DNA of 64,000 nt, from assembly GCA_023614405.1 (NCBI GenBank), contig JAJUPC010000039.1, positions 1,178,001 to 1,242,000 of the forward strand, given 5' to 3'. The position numbers and the translations under genes were made by a program. This DNA is from Avena insularis (taxonomy: Eukaryota > Streptophyta > Magnoliopsida > Poales > Poaceae). Positions 35,700 through 46,700 of this stretch are shown in pieces; positions within the stretch are counted from its first letter, which is position 1, and every line of letters starts with the position of its first letter. The notes under the pieces were generated by a model. It had not been told where the DNA came from. It did not search any database and worked only from the letters and a program-made list of their open reading frames with translations.

Positions 35700-37213
35700 T
35701 GATACGTCCATTTTGCATCACTATTCTATATCATAATTTACTGTTATTCATTGATATATTTCATATTAAGAGATGATACTTATGTTATTTCATTTGTTTT
35801 TGCATGGTTTATGACTTTTGGTGAATGGACCGCTGAAGTCAGGATTCTGATGGAAAAGGCGCTGTTTGGAGGCGAATTTCGCGAAGATCAGAAAATCTCA
35901 GAAAATATATGGAAAATCCTATTTTTCCAGAAGACGAAGGATGCCAGAAGGGGGAGCGGAGATGGGCCACATGGGGCCCACACCACCCCCTGGCGCGGGC
36001 TACCCTAGGCCGCGCCGCTAGGTGGTGTGGCCACCCTGGCCCACCTCTGGCTCTGCTCTTTGCGTATATTATTCTCCCAAAACCCTAAGACTCGGGGAGC
36101 GACCACAGAAAGATTCCTCCGCCTCTGCGAGGCAGAAAACTGCAGAGAGAGAAAGAGCTCTCCGGCAGGCAGAAATCTGTCGGGTAAATTCCTTTTCGGA
36201 GAGGGGAAATTGTCGCCATCAACACCGCCATCAAGATGGACTTCATCGGGATCATCATCACCATCATCTTCATCATCATCTCCACCAGCACCATCATCAC
36301 CACAGCGTACCGCTGTAACAATTGGGTTGAATCTCGCATAGTTCTTAGGGGAAACTTTCCCGGTATTGATTACTTGTAGTAGTTGATGCTACTGAGTGGA
36401 ACCATTGAATTATTGTTATGTTAAGATTGTTACTTGTCATTATTTTATCTCTAATCTTGATCCATATGATGTCTCGTGAGTAGTTCGTTTACTACTTGAG
36501 GACATGGGAGAAGTCATGTTGTTAGTAGTGGAATTGTGTTGAGAAAGATTTAATAGTTTGTTATTTAAGTTGTGGTGTCATTCTTCTAGTGGTGTCATGT
36601 GAACATAGACTACATGACACTTCACCTTTATGGGTCTAGGGGAATGCATTGTGTATTTGGCTACTAATCGTAGGGGTTGCCAGAGTGACAGAGACCTAAA
36701 CCCCCGTTAGGAAACCTTTGCACAAGGGAGCGTAGGATCTTAGAGTTTAAAGCTGTGGTTAGGTTTCTATCTTAATTAGTTTCTTGTACTTGCGGATGCT
36801 TGCAAGGGGTATAATCACAAGTATGTATTAGTCCTAGAATGTCGGTACATTAGCACAGGTTCACCCACACAACACTTATCAAACTAAAGAAGATTAATCA
36901 ACTAATATGAAGCGAAAGCACTTGACGATATTCACATGTGTCCTTGAGAACGTTTGGTCATCTTAAGTAATACAACCGGCTTGTCCTTTGCTAAAGAAAG
37001 GATTGGTCCACTTGCTGCATTTACTATCATTGTCTTTTATTTACTCACACTTTATTTATCTGCATTATCATAAACCCCTAAAAATCCGTTTGTTAAGTAT
37101 TTACACAGAATTCCTGCTCCAAGCCACTCGTCAACACCTTCTGCTCCTCGTTTGTTCGACACTCTTACTTATCGAAAATACTGCGATACACCCCCTATAC
37201 TTGTGGGTCATCA
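35700..37213 (+). repeat. 3' LTR of A1
   Basis: A full 1,514-bp A-family LTR, TGATACGTCC...GTGGGTCATCA. It lands in a DNA-transposon-like sequence that begins at 37214. Confidence 0.92.
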
Positions 37214-37793
37214 TGGAGCTATCGCAGGTGAGCTCGACACAACGCGAGCTCCTTCTTGAACCTCTTCAGCCAGTACACGCTTGTGGGCGTGTACCGGGAC
37301 ATCGCCCTCTTCCGCTTCGGCAGCTCGCGACGACGCTCCTCTATCTGCATCGCCAACTCGGCGCCACGCAAGGGCGGCGCCACAGGCACGCCGTCGTAGC
37401 TGAGCTCAAAGCTGGCCGGAAGCCTCGCGCGCGACGGCACGAGGATGTTGTAGTGGGTGAACATCACGGCCTCATAGAAATTGAGTTTGGGCCTTTCCAT
37501 GGTGGTGACGGCGGCGGCGGGAGGTGGAGAAAGGAAGGGAGGGGCGCCTACATATAGCTGGGAAAAGGGTAGGAAGATGGAGCGGGAAGCGGCGAAAAGA
37601 GCGGGAGTGAAGCTTTCTCCCACTGCCAGGGCTGGTCCGCATCATGTTTAGCTCCATCCGGCGGCTCCGCTTGCTCCCTGTGTGTAGGGTTTGACCCGGG
37701 GGAGCCGAATAACTAAACGGGCCGCGCTGATGCCAAAAAACATTTGGGGGGCGGGTTGGGCGCGATTTAGGTTCCCCGAGTGGAGATGCTCTA
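37214..37793 (-). mobile_element. Right part of an unclassified DNA transposon, cut by A1
   Basis: On the minus strand the outer end reads TTAGAGCATCTCCACTCG, a terminal sequence I remember from grass DNA elements. Inside is the ORF at 37500-37219. The left end is replaced by the A1 LTR. The class is not certain. Confidence 0.4.
37219..37500 (-). CDS. Small ORF MERPKLNFYEAV..., transposon-associated
   Basis: About 93 residues from ATG 37500, MERPKLNFYEAVMFTHYN to a TAG at 37219. It has YDGVPVAPP and EERRRELPKRKRAMSRY segments. I recall similar short proteins in repeated copies in grass genomes, but no function is known to me. An upstream in-frame ATG (37623) would add 41 residues. The last few codons lie next to the LTR junction. 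Confidence 0.4.
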   Translation of the reverse strand: MERPKLNFYEAVMFTHYNILVPSRARLPASFELSYDGVPVAPPLRGAELAMQIEERRRELPKRKRAMSRYTPTSVYWLKRFKKELALCRAHLR

Positions 37794-38078
37794 AAAGAAT
37801 GCAATACTGGCATGACAATACAGTGACAATTGCTAGCATAAAAAAATTAGCCATGGTGTGGTGTGTTAGGACCAATGACAACTTCAGATAATGACTTGAA
37901 ATTTAATGGTACATGAGTTTCTTATTGAATCCAGGTTAGATGTTCAGGAATCAAAAACTTTTAGCATGATGTAACTGCTAATTCTTTACTGAAACCAAGG
38001 ATTTTGAACCTACAAACATGTAGTTCTATTACATGATTGACATGAGACCAGCTTGGTCTATATAGGGAACAACCAACA

Positions 38079-38280
38079 CTAGTAAAAATCAAGGCTTCCG
38101 TTCGAAGCTGCTCCAGGCATCAGTCCTGGTGGCGTTACAAATCGGAACTAATGTGAGCATTAGTCCCGGCTCAAACGGCTAGGACGCCGCACGGGGCAGG
38201 GCCATAATCAGTCCCGGTTCGAGTGGGACCTTTCGTCTCGGTTGGAGACACCAACTGGGACAAAAGGGTTTTGCGCCTGC
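38079..38280 (+). repeat. Partial CACTA-like repeat
   Basis: It begins CACTAGTAAAAATCAAGG and repeats the first part of the element at 38542 (CATCAGTCC...GGCTAGGACGCCGCACGG) in diverged form, with repeated AGTCCCGG motifs. No matching right end is seen before 38542. Confidence 0.55.
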
Positions 38281-38541
38281 CTCAACCCCTCAACCCGACA
38301 TGCTCGTGTGTGAGCTGATTTGTTTTTTCCTTCTCATGCAAAAATGATGTATGTTGCTTTGTTTTGCCCCTCTATGCACAAGAGGTGTTCGATAAAATGT
38401 GTGAGAGCATGACGCCACTTGAGTTCACACAAAACAAACATGACATGAAGTGTCTGAGCCACACTTAAGCTTTCTTCTCTTTCTTTCCTACTCGATCGAG
38501 GTTAGCAATTTTATCCTTTCATCTGTCATTGATACAATGCA

Positions 38542-39745
38542 CACTAGTAGAAAACAGGGCTTTCGTTCGGGGTACCTGGAGCATCAGTCCCGGTCGCGTT
38601 ACGAACGGCTAGGACGCCGCACGGGGCAGAGGCCAACTATATACCAACCGGGACTAAAGGGGTAGTGACCTTTAGTCCGGATTCGTGTCTCCAACCGGGA
38701 CTAAAGATAAACGAACTTTTTTCTCTCATACCTACCCCCCCAAAAGGTCTAAAAAAAATAACCAAAAATGATGAAAACTTCAAATTTCAAAATCTTTTGA
38801 CATGCATGTACCTCACGCAACCAACTTTTAGGGAAACTTTAAAATTTGAGTTTTGATTTTTTTTTGCAAAAAAAGTTGTTCCGAATTAAAATGGCTATAA
38901 CTTTTGCGTACGAACACGGAAAAAATTGTGTAATATATATCTACGCGAAAAGTTATATCCGATTTCAACTGCCCAAGGTTGTTTGCACAAATTATAGATT
39001 TTCAAAATTTCAAAGGGAAATATGAAAGCAACAAGATTTTAGATTTTGCCACGAAAAATTGAGAAAAATTAATATTTTTTAGAATTTTTAGAATTTCTTT
39101 TATTTTTATTTTTCTTTTTAATTATTTTGAAGTTTTTATATTATTTTGGATTTTTTTAAAAAACTTTGAATTTTTTAATTAATAATTGAACTATGCATAA
39201 AGATTATTTGGAATTCATTGTTTCTTATTAATCATTGTTGCTTATTTTTAAATGGAATCATGTGTTATCGAAGTCTAAGGATTAATAGAATTGATAGCAT
39301 ACTATATTCAAGAAGTTATGAGCGCGGTCTTGAAAGCTAAGGTGGAAGGACTCAAAAGTTAAGTGTGCTGAGGGTGGAGCGGTGTGAGGATAAGTGATCG
39401 ATCGAGAAGTTTGACCATCAGCACGCAATTTTAACATGAGAATAGGGTGATTAGAGATTAAACAGTCAAACAATTCAAAAATCCAAAACTTTGAAATCCA
39501 AAAAAAGAAACTTTTTCTCAATTTTTTTTAAAAACTTCAACCGGACCCACGTTACGAACCAGGACTAAATAAAGGTCCTACATCCCCGCTCTCCACCACG
39601 GCCACGTGGAGTTCCTTTAGTCCCGGTTCACCATACAACCGGAACTAAAAGGGGAGGCCTTTAATCCCGATTGTGTAGTCCCGATTGCGTATCCGGGACT
39701 AATGGCAGTTACGAATCGGGACAAAAGCTTTGTTTTCTACTAGTG
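38542..39745. mobile_element. Non-autonomous CACTA-like element
   Basis: A 1.2-kb element with perfect 15-bp terminal inverted repeats CACTAGTAGAAAACA / TGTTTTCTACTAGTG and many subterminal copies of the motif AGTCCCGGTT and its complement, typical of grass CACTA derivatives. The interior is AT-rich and non-coding. The flanks give no clear 3-bp duplication (GCA on the left, CAA on the right). Confidence 0.75.
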
Positions 39746-40489
39746 CAAGACAAAAAAAATGGTTTCAATTACATGTTGTTGCATATTTTGACGTAAGTAC
39801 AGAGGCACCAACTTAAAGGTAAGCACCAGATTTGCTACTACAATGACCGTGGACTTGTTACATTTTTTTTTTGAAATGGGGCTTACCACGGCCTCTGCAT
39901 CAATATGCAGCTTTTTATTAAATTATTAAATTATTATTCAGTTTATATTTCTGCTGAACCATAGGGGCAGGGCCAAAGAGTGAATAGCATGAAACTATCA
40001 CGTTAAAGTGCAGATTTACGAGACGATGATTTTGATACTAAAATCTACCACTCCACGGTTTTTGCAATTTGCGCTGAGAACAAATTGGCAGCGTAATTGA
40101 TAGGTGGGACCCATCTGTCGCGCTGAGGTGGCAGGAGATGCGCCGCTGGCTCCTTCCCACGTAGGAGATGCACCGCTGCCTGCCGATGGCTGTTGACTTC
40201 GCCATCCCGTCTACCCGCCGCCGCCCTGGCACTGCCGGTGCAGCCGCTGCCCAACCACCGGCGGTCGAGTCCGAGCTGTAGCACCGCGCTATGGGATACT
40301 TCTAACCACCGGTGGCACCACTAACCGTAATACTAACACACTACACAGATAGCACAGAGCGGCCAGATAGTTCTGTTTAGAGATTGTGTGAACTGAAATG
40401 TTACCAAATAGATTTTCGAATAAATTTGTGTGATTAGAATAAAAAAACATAGGTGCAAATAATATCTAAAAAATTAAAAAAATGCACTA
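39746..40489. other. Unclassified stretch
   Basis: It includes a T-run followed by GAAATGGGGCTTACCACGG and CCTCTGCATCAATATGCAG (39857-39915), similar to a retroposon tail I have seen in grasses, and a GC-rich part (40090-40290) with short minus-strand ORFs. Nothing is clearly a gene. Confidence 0.3.
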
Positions 40490-40724
40490 CTCCCTCCATT
40501 CTGAAATATTCTATATTCTAAAGCCAAAATTCGTTCTGAAATAATCTAAGTTCTAGTTTTTAGTCAACAAGAATACAGAAAACAAAGTGATTCTACTCTC
40601 TATCGGATGTTATTATTCTCAACTTAGCTTGGATTGGTTGTTCACATATCTAAGTAGTACTAATAAATACAGTACTAGTTTGTCTAATTTTTTCTAAGAT
40701 GTAGATTGAAATGGAATGGGAGAG
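40490..40724. mobile_element. Stowaway-type MITE (diverged)
   Basis: It begins CTCCCTCCATTCTGAAAT and ends AATGGGAGAG, with imperfect terminal repeats and TA on both sides (40488-40489, 40725-40726). Confidence 0.6.
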
Positions 40725-42329
40725 TATGTCCGAAATACTTGGATTGATACAATATTACTCAATTAGTTTCCGAATAAATTTGTGGATCAATTGGAGCATA
40801 GTCAAACAAATTACTGCACAACTTTGGGAACCGCATTTCAGATTCTTGCTTGATCTAGCCTAAATCAATGACTGAAATTACCTTGCACGAAAGTGAGCCG
40901 CAAGTACAAAATATTGCATACCATTTGAAACTTACATAGTTAATGCCAAAATATAAAATATACAACCACTTAGTTCTTGGTCGATCAATATACCAATCAT
41001 TCGCGACTAGATTATGTTTTTCAATTCGTCAAACAAACAACATTTTCCTATACACCTAGAAATCATTAGATACAACTTAGATTTACTATGGCATGAGTCT
41101 AAGACATGCGCCAGTCATACATATTGATAGTTCTACTTCGAAGAAAGTATGGATGTTGCGGGTTTTCGAGCTAGATACATTTAGTTCATAGCTTGATTAA
41201 TGATATATTTCCGATAAGGCCAATTCTTACCCATGTTTAAATAAACATTGGATATCCAGCATAGTTTTCACGTGGAAATAAGCATCAGCATGATTCCGTG
41301 CCATTGGCCCTTGGCAACCGTTTAAAGTCACTATGTTTTACTGCTACATTATTTGTTTTTTTTTGCTATATATAGTTTCCTTCCTAGATTGATGGTGTTG
41401 TTGAAAATAATTATGGTAATAACAATTTACTGAGAAATGTCAAACCTGTATTGAGTTGCCATTGAGGAACAGCAGAATCTTCGAAAAATATCATGGATAG
41501 AACTTATGGCTCCGGGTCCTGTCTAGATTACGCCATTCGTGCAACCAATTCTTTCATCTCTAACTAAAGTTATGATTTCTACAATGTAGGTGTCTATTAA
41601 AGGTACGTTCATGTTAGGAATTATGATTTGACCTAGGATTACAGTATATATATCATACCCGGCTAGGATTTTTCAATCTTGTGGCGCATACTTATGGCTA
41701 AAATATTATCTCGCTTTCGGCCTTCGCGCGTCAGTGACACACCGGGTCATCTAGCTTTGTCAAAATATAATATTCAAGGTCATTTGGAAGGAAGTGGCCG
41801 TGTTTATATTATGATAGTAGAAAAAAGAGAGCGCGCCTAAAGAGGCCATGCTAAATTAATAATCGGTAAAATATCCTGCCAATAGCGTATTTTAATGACG
41901 GGCGCTATTTTTCTACAACGCGCTATTATTTTTATATTATTATAATTCATTTTGACTAGACCGTCAATAAAATAAGAAGTCATCGTGACTAGTCAGAACA
42001 CCTTTCTTGACTGTTGCTTTGGCCGGCAGCTGCCAACCATACATGCCAGCAGCCCTTCGAGTCAAGTCATCTTGTCAAAATATAATGTTGGGTCCTAATC
42101 AGGCATATAGTTTAATCTGATTGCACTTTGCACGGTGCACAAAAGTTAAGCTAATTACTTGCTCCACCCACTCTTCCTCCATTAAAGGGCGCCCCCAAGC
42201 AGCTATAGCTTGCTGCACATTGTGATAATCTCTTGCTCCGGCCGGCTCGTTCCTTGGCCATTCGCACCACAGGCCGTCACCCCAGGTAAGCGCATATATG
42301 TGGCTTTCTGGAATCTGCCCACTATTTAC
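40725..42329. other. AT-rich upstream region of the tandem-kinase gene
   Basis: No coding potential or known repeat was recognised in 40725-42090. The last 200 bp are less AT-rich and may hold the promoter and leader of the kinase gene; CAG|GTAAGC at 42285/42286 is a good candidate leader splice donor. Confidence 0.35.
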
Positions 42330-42340
42330 AGATTCCAATC

Positions 42341-43678
42341 TAAGTGCACGTTAAGAACACAGTTGAAAAGAGCTCCTCCCGAACCATATTATCTCCTCCT
42401 CCCCGAGCGCGGCCGAGCTTGGGAGGAGGGGGGCTCCTGGTAGTATAGGTTCGATTGGGGGCTGTGTCCCCGTCGTTTTGGTGGCTGTGTGCTGCCGGTC
42501 GCCGCCCCTCTTCCTAGCCAAGATGCGGCGGTGCGGGATGGTGGTTGTGCTCCGCCTGAAGGTGCTCCGGCGGCCGGAGTTGGGGGTGGTGGGCAGCCTC
42601 AGTTCCTTCTGAATAAGGCCTAGGGCCTCTCCCGTTCCGTGTGCCTCCTCCCCTTCCTTCCCACGCGGCGAGGGACTAGGGTCTGGAGGTGGGGCTGGGC
42701 GCTGCTAGGGTGGAGGCCGGGTTTGCTCCCGGGCTGGTGCTTGGACGCGGCGCCAGGGGGATGTTTCCAAGCCTCGGTGTTGAGCCTCCTTGGTCGAGGA
42801 CGACAGCGTGCTGCGCGGAGGCGAGCTTCTCAAATAAGCGCTTTCATCGTCTTCACTGCTGCCTTTTGTCGACTTTGCTCTCTTGGCCTGCCGGGGTGGC
42901 GGGAGAGAGAGTGGGTTTGTCAGTTGAGCGGCTAGCCTTTGGCGGTGGTGGTTGCCGAGCTACTCTTGGCGTGCTGGGGCAACACGAGGAGGTTGTGAAG
43001 CAGCCCTGCTTCGATGCCCCTATGGTAGGTGGTGTTGTTGGAGGTGCGATGTTTTGCAGCTCGGTTGTTCTGCTCGTGCTTCTATGTTGAAGCACCAGAT
43101 TTTGCTTCTTCTCTTTCCTTGTGGCCGGTCGTGGAGGCGAGGGCGAGCGGGGAAGAGGCGCCTCGTTGGTGGTTCTACTCGGCGAAGTGCTTCCTTGCCT
43201 AAGCGGTGCTATGATGTTGTGTTCTTCTGGAGCTTCTCTCCGATGTGTTTTGGTGGCTTTGCTCCATCACCGCTTCGGACTTTATGGCAGTAGGGCTACC
43301 ACTCCGCCGCTGCTCTACCTCCGTGTCGGTGCTCGTCATCTCCTCTTCGCCAAGTGGTTCGTCCCCGGTGCTTTGGAGATGGCCGGTTGAGGAGGTTCTT
43401 TTCACTGGTTCGAGCTTGGTCGAGCCTTCTGCTCAGACTTCAACGCTGGCTTTACCTCCGAGGTCGCCGGCGATGGTGGAAGAGACGCCCAGGGCTTGTT
43501 TGTGTTGTTTTCCTTCGTTTCAGGGTGTTTGCTGTATTTTCTGGAGGCCCTTATCTTTGAATGTGTAGGTCCTTCTGCGAGTGTTGTTTGGGCCTCCTTA
43601 TAATCTTTCTTGTCACGTGTTCTTTTTGCAGCAATATATTTGGGTGCGTCACACCCTTGATCGTTCAAAAAAATATAT
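42341..43678 (+). mobile_element. Retroposon insertion (LINE-like 3' part) with 11-bp duplication
   Basis: A 1,338-bp GC-rich insertion. The 11-bp duplication AGATTCCAATC flanks it (42330-42340 and 43679-43689), and it ends in an A-rich tail (GTTCAAAAAAATATAT), so it is a target-primed retroposon in plus orientation. No reverse transcriptase can be read, so it is a 5'-truncated LINE, a SINE-like unit or a retrocopied transcript. It sits 45 bp before the kinase ATG and so separates the probable promoter from the coding region. Confidence 0.7.
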
Positions 43679-43734
43679 AGATTCCAATCCAATTCAAGCC
43701 CCTATCGGCAATTCTCTACGGCTCGGACTTCACA

Positions 43735-46700
43735 ATGTCTTCACCACCAGCACAACCGAGTTCTGGTTCTAAGTTTCTTTCTCAGGTGTGATTTAGCAGC
43801 TCTAAGTTGATAGCGCTGTGCCTAACTACAAGCAGATTCTTGTTAATTAGTACTATCATCATTGTAACATGTATGTCTTGAATATGTGATTCTACGGATT
43901 TGCTATTTATTAGTGGCTCGAGAAATTGTTATCTATGAGTCAAACAAGTTAGTCGTCATGAAGTCTATGGTTGGCAAAAAGCACAATATGCACAATATGA
44001 AGGTGTTCATTTTTTTAGAACTACTATGTTCCACACATTAGTAAACTGTGCACTGTGGAAGCTAATTTTGTTGGATAAAGAGTCAATGTTCACATTGTTG
44101 TTTTTTAGAAATAATAATTTCTTAGTCGCCGTTCAAATAGACAGCCTTTAGTTGTAAAGCTTGGGGAGGTTAAGGAGGCTCTCGCAACTACTTTTGCAAG
44201 CCTTCCTAATTCTTTGTAAAATATTAATCATGTGCATCAATGCTCTCTGTCCCACAGATGGACTCACAAGGTTCAAGTTCCGACTCAATGATGCCGTCAT
44301 ATACATTTTTCAAGGACGCCACAAACAATTTTTCCGAGGAGCATAAAGTTGGCAGTGGTAAATTGGGACATGTTTACAAGGTATTCCCTCATGAATTACA
44401 TGCATTAGCATCATCCATGTTTTTTTCAAATACTCTTGTATTTGTATTATTATTTTTCTCAGAAAAAGTACACCGATGTATTACAATAACTTATTTTGTT
44501 TTTCGCTTTGTTTCCTAACTTCCTCGGTGCATCTTTAACAAGGTCTTACATGTTAGGGCAAGTTTAACACGAGCACACGCGACGCTAGACCAAATTCCTG
44601 GCCGTTAGGCCCGGGATTTATCTTAGCGTCGCCGCTTAATATTGCGTCGGGCGTTTAGATTGTTTTTCTTTCGGAAAAAAAGGAATCACCAGCCGATCAC
44701 GTTATCTTAGTGCAGGAAAAATCTTTTTAGCGCCTGAGTTAGCGCCTTCAGTTGTTTGCCAAGACTCTCTTCCGTATATTTTCCGGTAATTGATTTTTTT
44801 TTGGATACGTAAGCGTCTGCTTAAGATCCCAGCGTTATACATGCCCTTAATGAGGGGAAGTACTCTCTCCGTTCGAAATAGATGTCGCAAGGTTTTTCAA
44901 AATTTGGATGAATATATACACTAAATAGTATATAGATTTATCCAAATTTTGACAAATCTGAGACATCTATTTTAAGACGGAGGAAGTACAAAATTTGTGG
45001 CATGTGAATGTATTCCATAGGAATTTGTAAACCCAAATCATTTGATACAAAATGACACCTGTAGGAGAAAAAACTAACTTAAGTAAGATCCTCTAAAAAT
45101 TGTACTCCCTCTGTCCCAAGGGCATCTCCAACAGTACGACCCATTTCGAACAACCAATGTATTTGAAATGGTCAGTTTAGATCGATCCACGGACATGAAA
45201 TGGATCGCTGTCCGGCAAACACAAATGACCATTTGGGCCAGACGCGACATTTTTTCACACATTTTCATTAAATTCTGCAAGCCGAAGATAAATCAAGCTA
45301 GATGATGGTAAAATCTGACTCTGGATCTTGGAGGCTTCCGGGACTGCTGTTGGAGATATACTTTCCGGATATCCGCAATGTACCTCGCTGATCAGGGTGG
45401 CCCACTTCGGGTTAGAGCTTTGCTTCACGGGTGGTCTAGTCAGAGAGAAGAGACGGGTCCAGTCCGGCTATGGGAAGGCTCAAAAGACTTACCGACATAG
45501 GCCTGTAGTGTTACTTGTAGTTCAAGATGTACTCTTTAACCAACTCTTAGTCGTAGCCGGATAGGTCTTTCATGTAAACCTTAGGACGGATATCTATATA
45601 AGTCGTCCTAGGGGCCAACGTTTAGGGCACCCTCACAATAGTCTACAATCTTAACTCGCATAAGCGAAACCCTTTTAACCCATATTCCGGCTCTGCCGTA
45701 TTACTGGATTGCTAGCAGAAGTAGGATCCGTCCACCGTCGGCGGATTCGAACCTGGGTAAACTTGTGTGCTCACTGTCCCGGAACACCGTACGACTCACA
45801 CCCCTCTCTTCCACACGCCTCGAGGACCTCATCATGGTGTACTTGTCCTTAATCCGACGACATCGGGTGGCCTCCTCATCGGTTCGTGCTCCTGCTTCAC
45901 GGCATCAACTGTGTCGTTCTCCTCCTCCTCCGCCTCCCCCTCCTCCTCCTCCTCATCATCATCGTCGATGGTCGTGGGGAGCTCATGGTAGTCGATCTCC
46001 GACCTGAAGTCGCTCCTAAACGAGCACGTCCGCTTTTGTTTGTGCTCCTGGGGAGGAAGGCTCACTAGAAACCCGGTCAGAGGTATGCACACTTGTGTCG
46101 TAGCGCCTCCAGGAGCAGTGCGCGGTGGGTGCCTGATCTCGCCTCTAGCGTCGGTCCATGTACGGCCGATATAAGAAGTTCTGGCCATTAATGCCAGCGC
46201 AGGCCATTAATGCCAGCGCAGGAGGTGAGGCGCCACTGCAGGCACATGAGGCGAAGCGGCATCTCAGACGGTCAGCAAATGCATTGATTGCGAGGGCAGC
46301 TTCCAGCGGCCAGCCTTCATGGCGTTACGAGGCCGTGGGCGACGCTGTCATGTGGAGCCCAGCGGCCGACGCCCGGACATGACGCACGATCTAGGATGTG
46401 TCCGGCCATAGTCATTTAGACTAAATTTGGTGGGGAAAATGAGTCGTGCCAAACGCGTTGGTTCGTTTGGATCGCATTGCTGGACTCTATCCTCCTTTCC
46501 ACGCGGACCGAATCGAAACCGTGCGGACTGTTTTGGGTCGTGCCGTTGAAGAACCTAACCTCTTGGGTCGTACCGCAACTGCTTGTCGTCCAGTGAATCT
46601 GCTTAGGGCATGAGCATTAGTTTAGACATGTGGTGTCTATAATACAATTTGTAGACAATATTATAGACAATTTATACAACAGTCTATCTGTAAGACATTT

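Larger units (their letters stand above)
3464..37213 (+). mobile_element. Gypsy-type LTR element A1 (pol-less), split by nested insertions
   Basis: Outer layer of the nest. Its pieces are a truncated 5' LTR (3464-4230), leader and gag start (4231-4903), gag end and 3' region (23391-25341), the second-ORF region (33158-35699) and a full 3' LTR (35700-37213). The pieces join exactly across the two insertions, each bounded by a 5-bp duplication. The internal part has a gag-type ORF but no protease, reverse transcriptase or integrase, so it is non-autonomous. Because the start of the 5' LTR is lost, the target duplication of A1 itself cannot be checked. Confidence 0.85.

Noticed and set aside
42639..43568. 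Overlapping ORFs in the GC-rich insertion upstream of the kinase gene
   Set aside because: Several frames on both strands are open only because of base composition; no domain, and the sequence is a retroposon with its own target duplication.
45901..45967. Acidic protein with a Glu/Asp run as a real gene
   Set aside because: The run comes from a (CCT/CTC)n and (CAT)n simple repeat inside a non-autonomous element; no start context, splice partners or homology.
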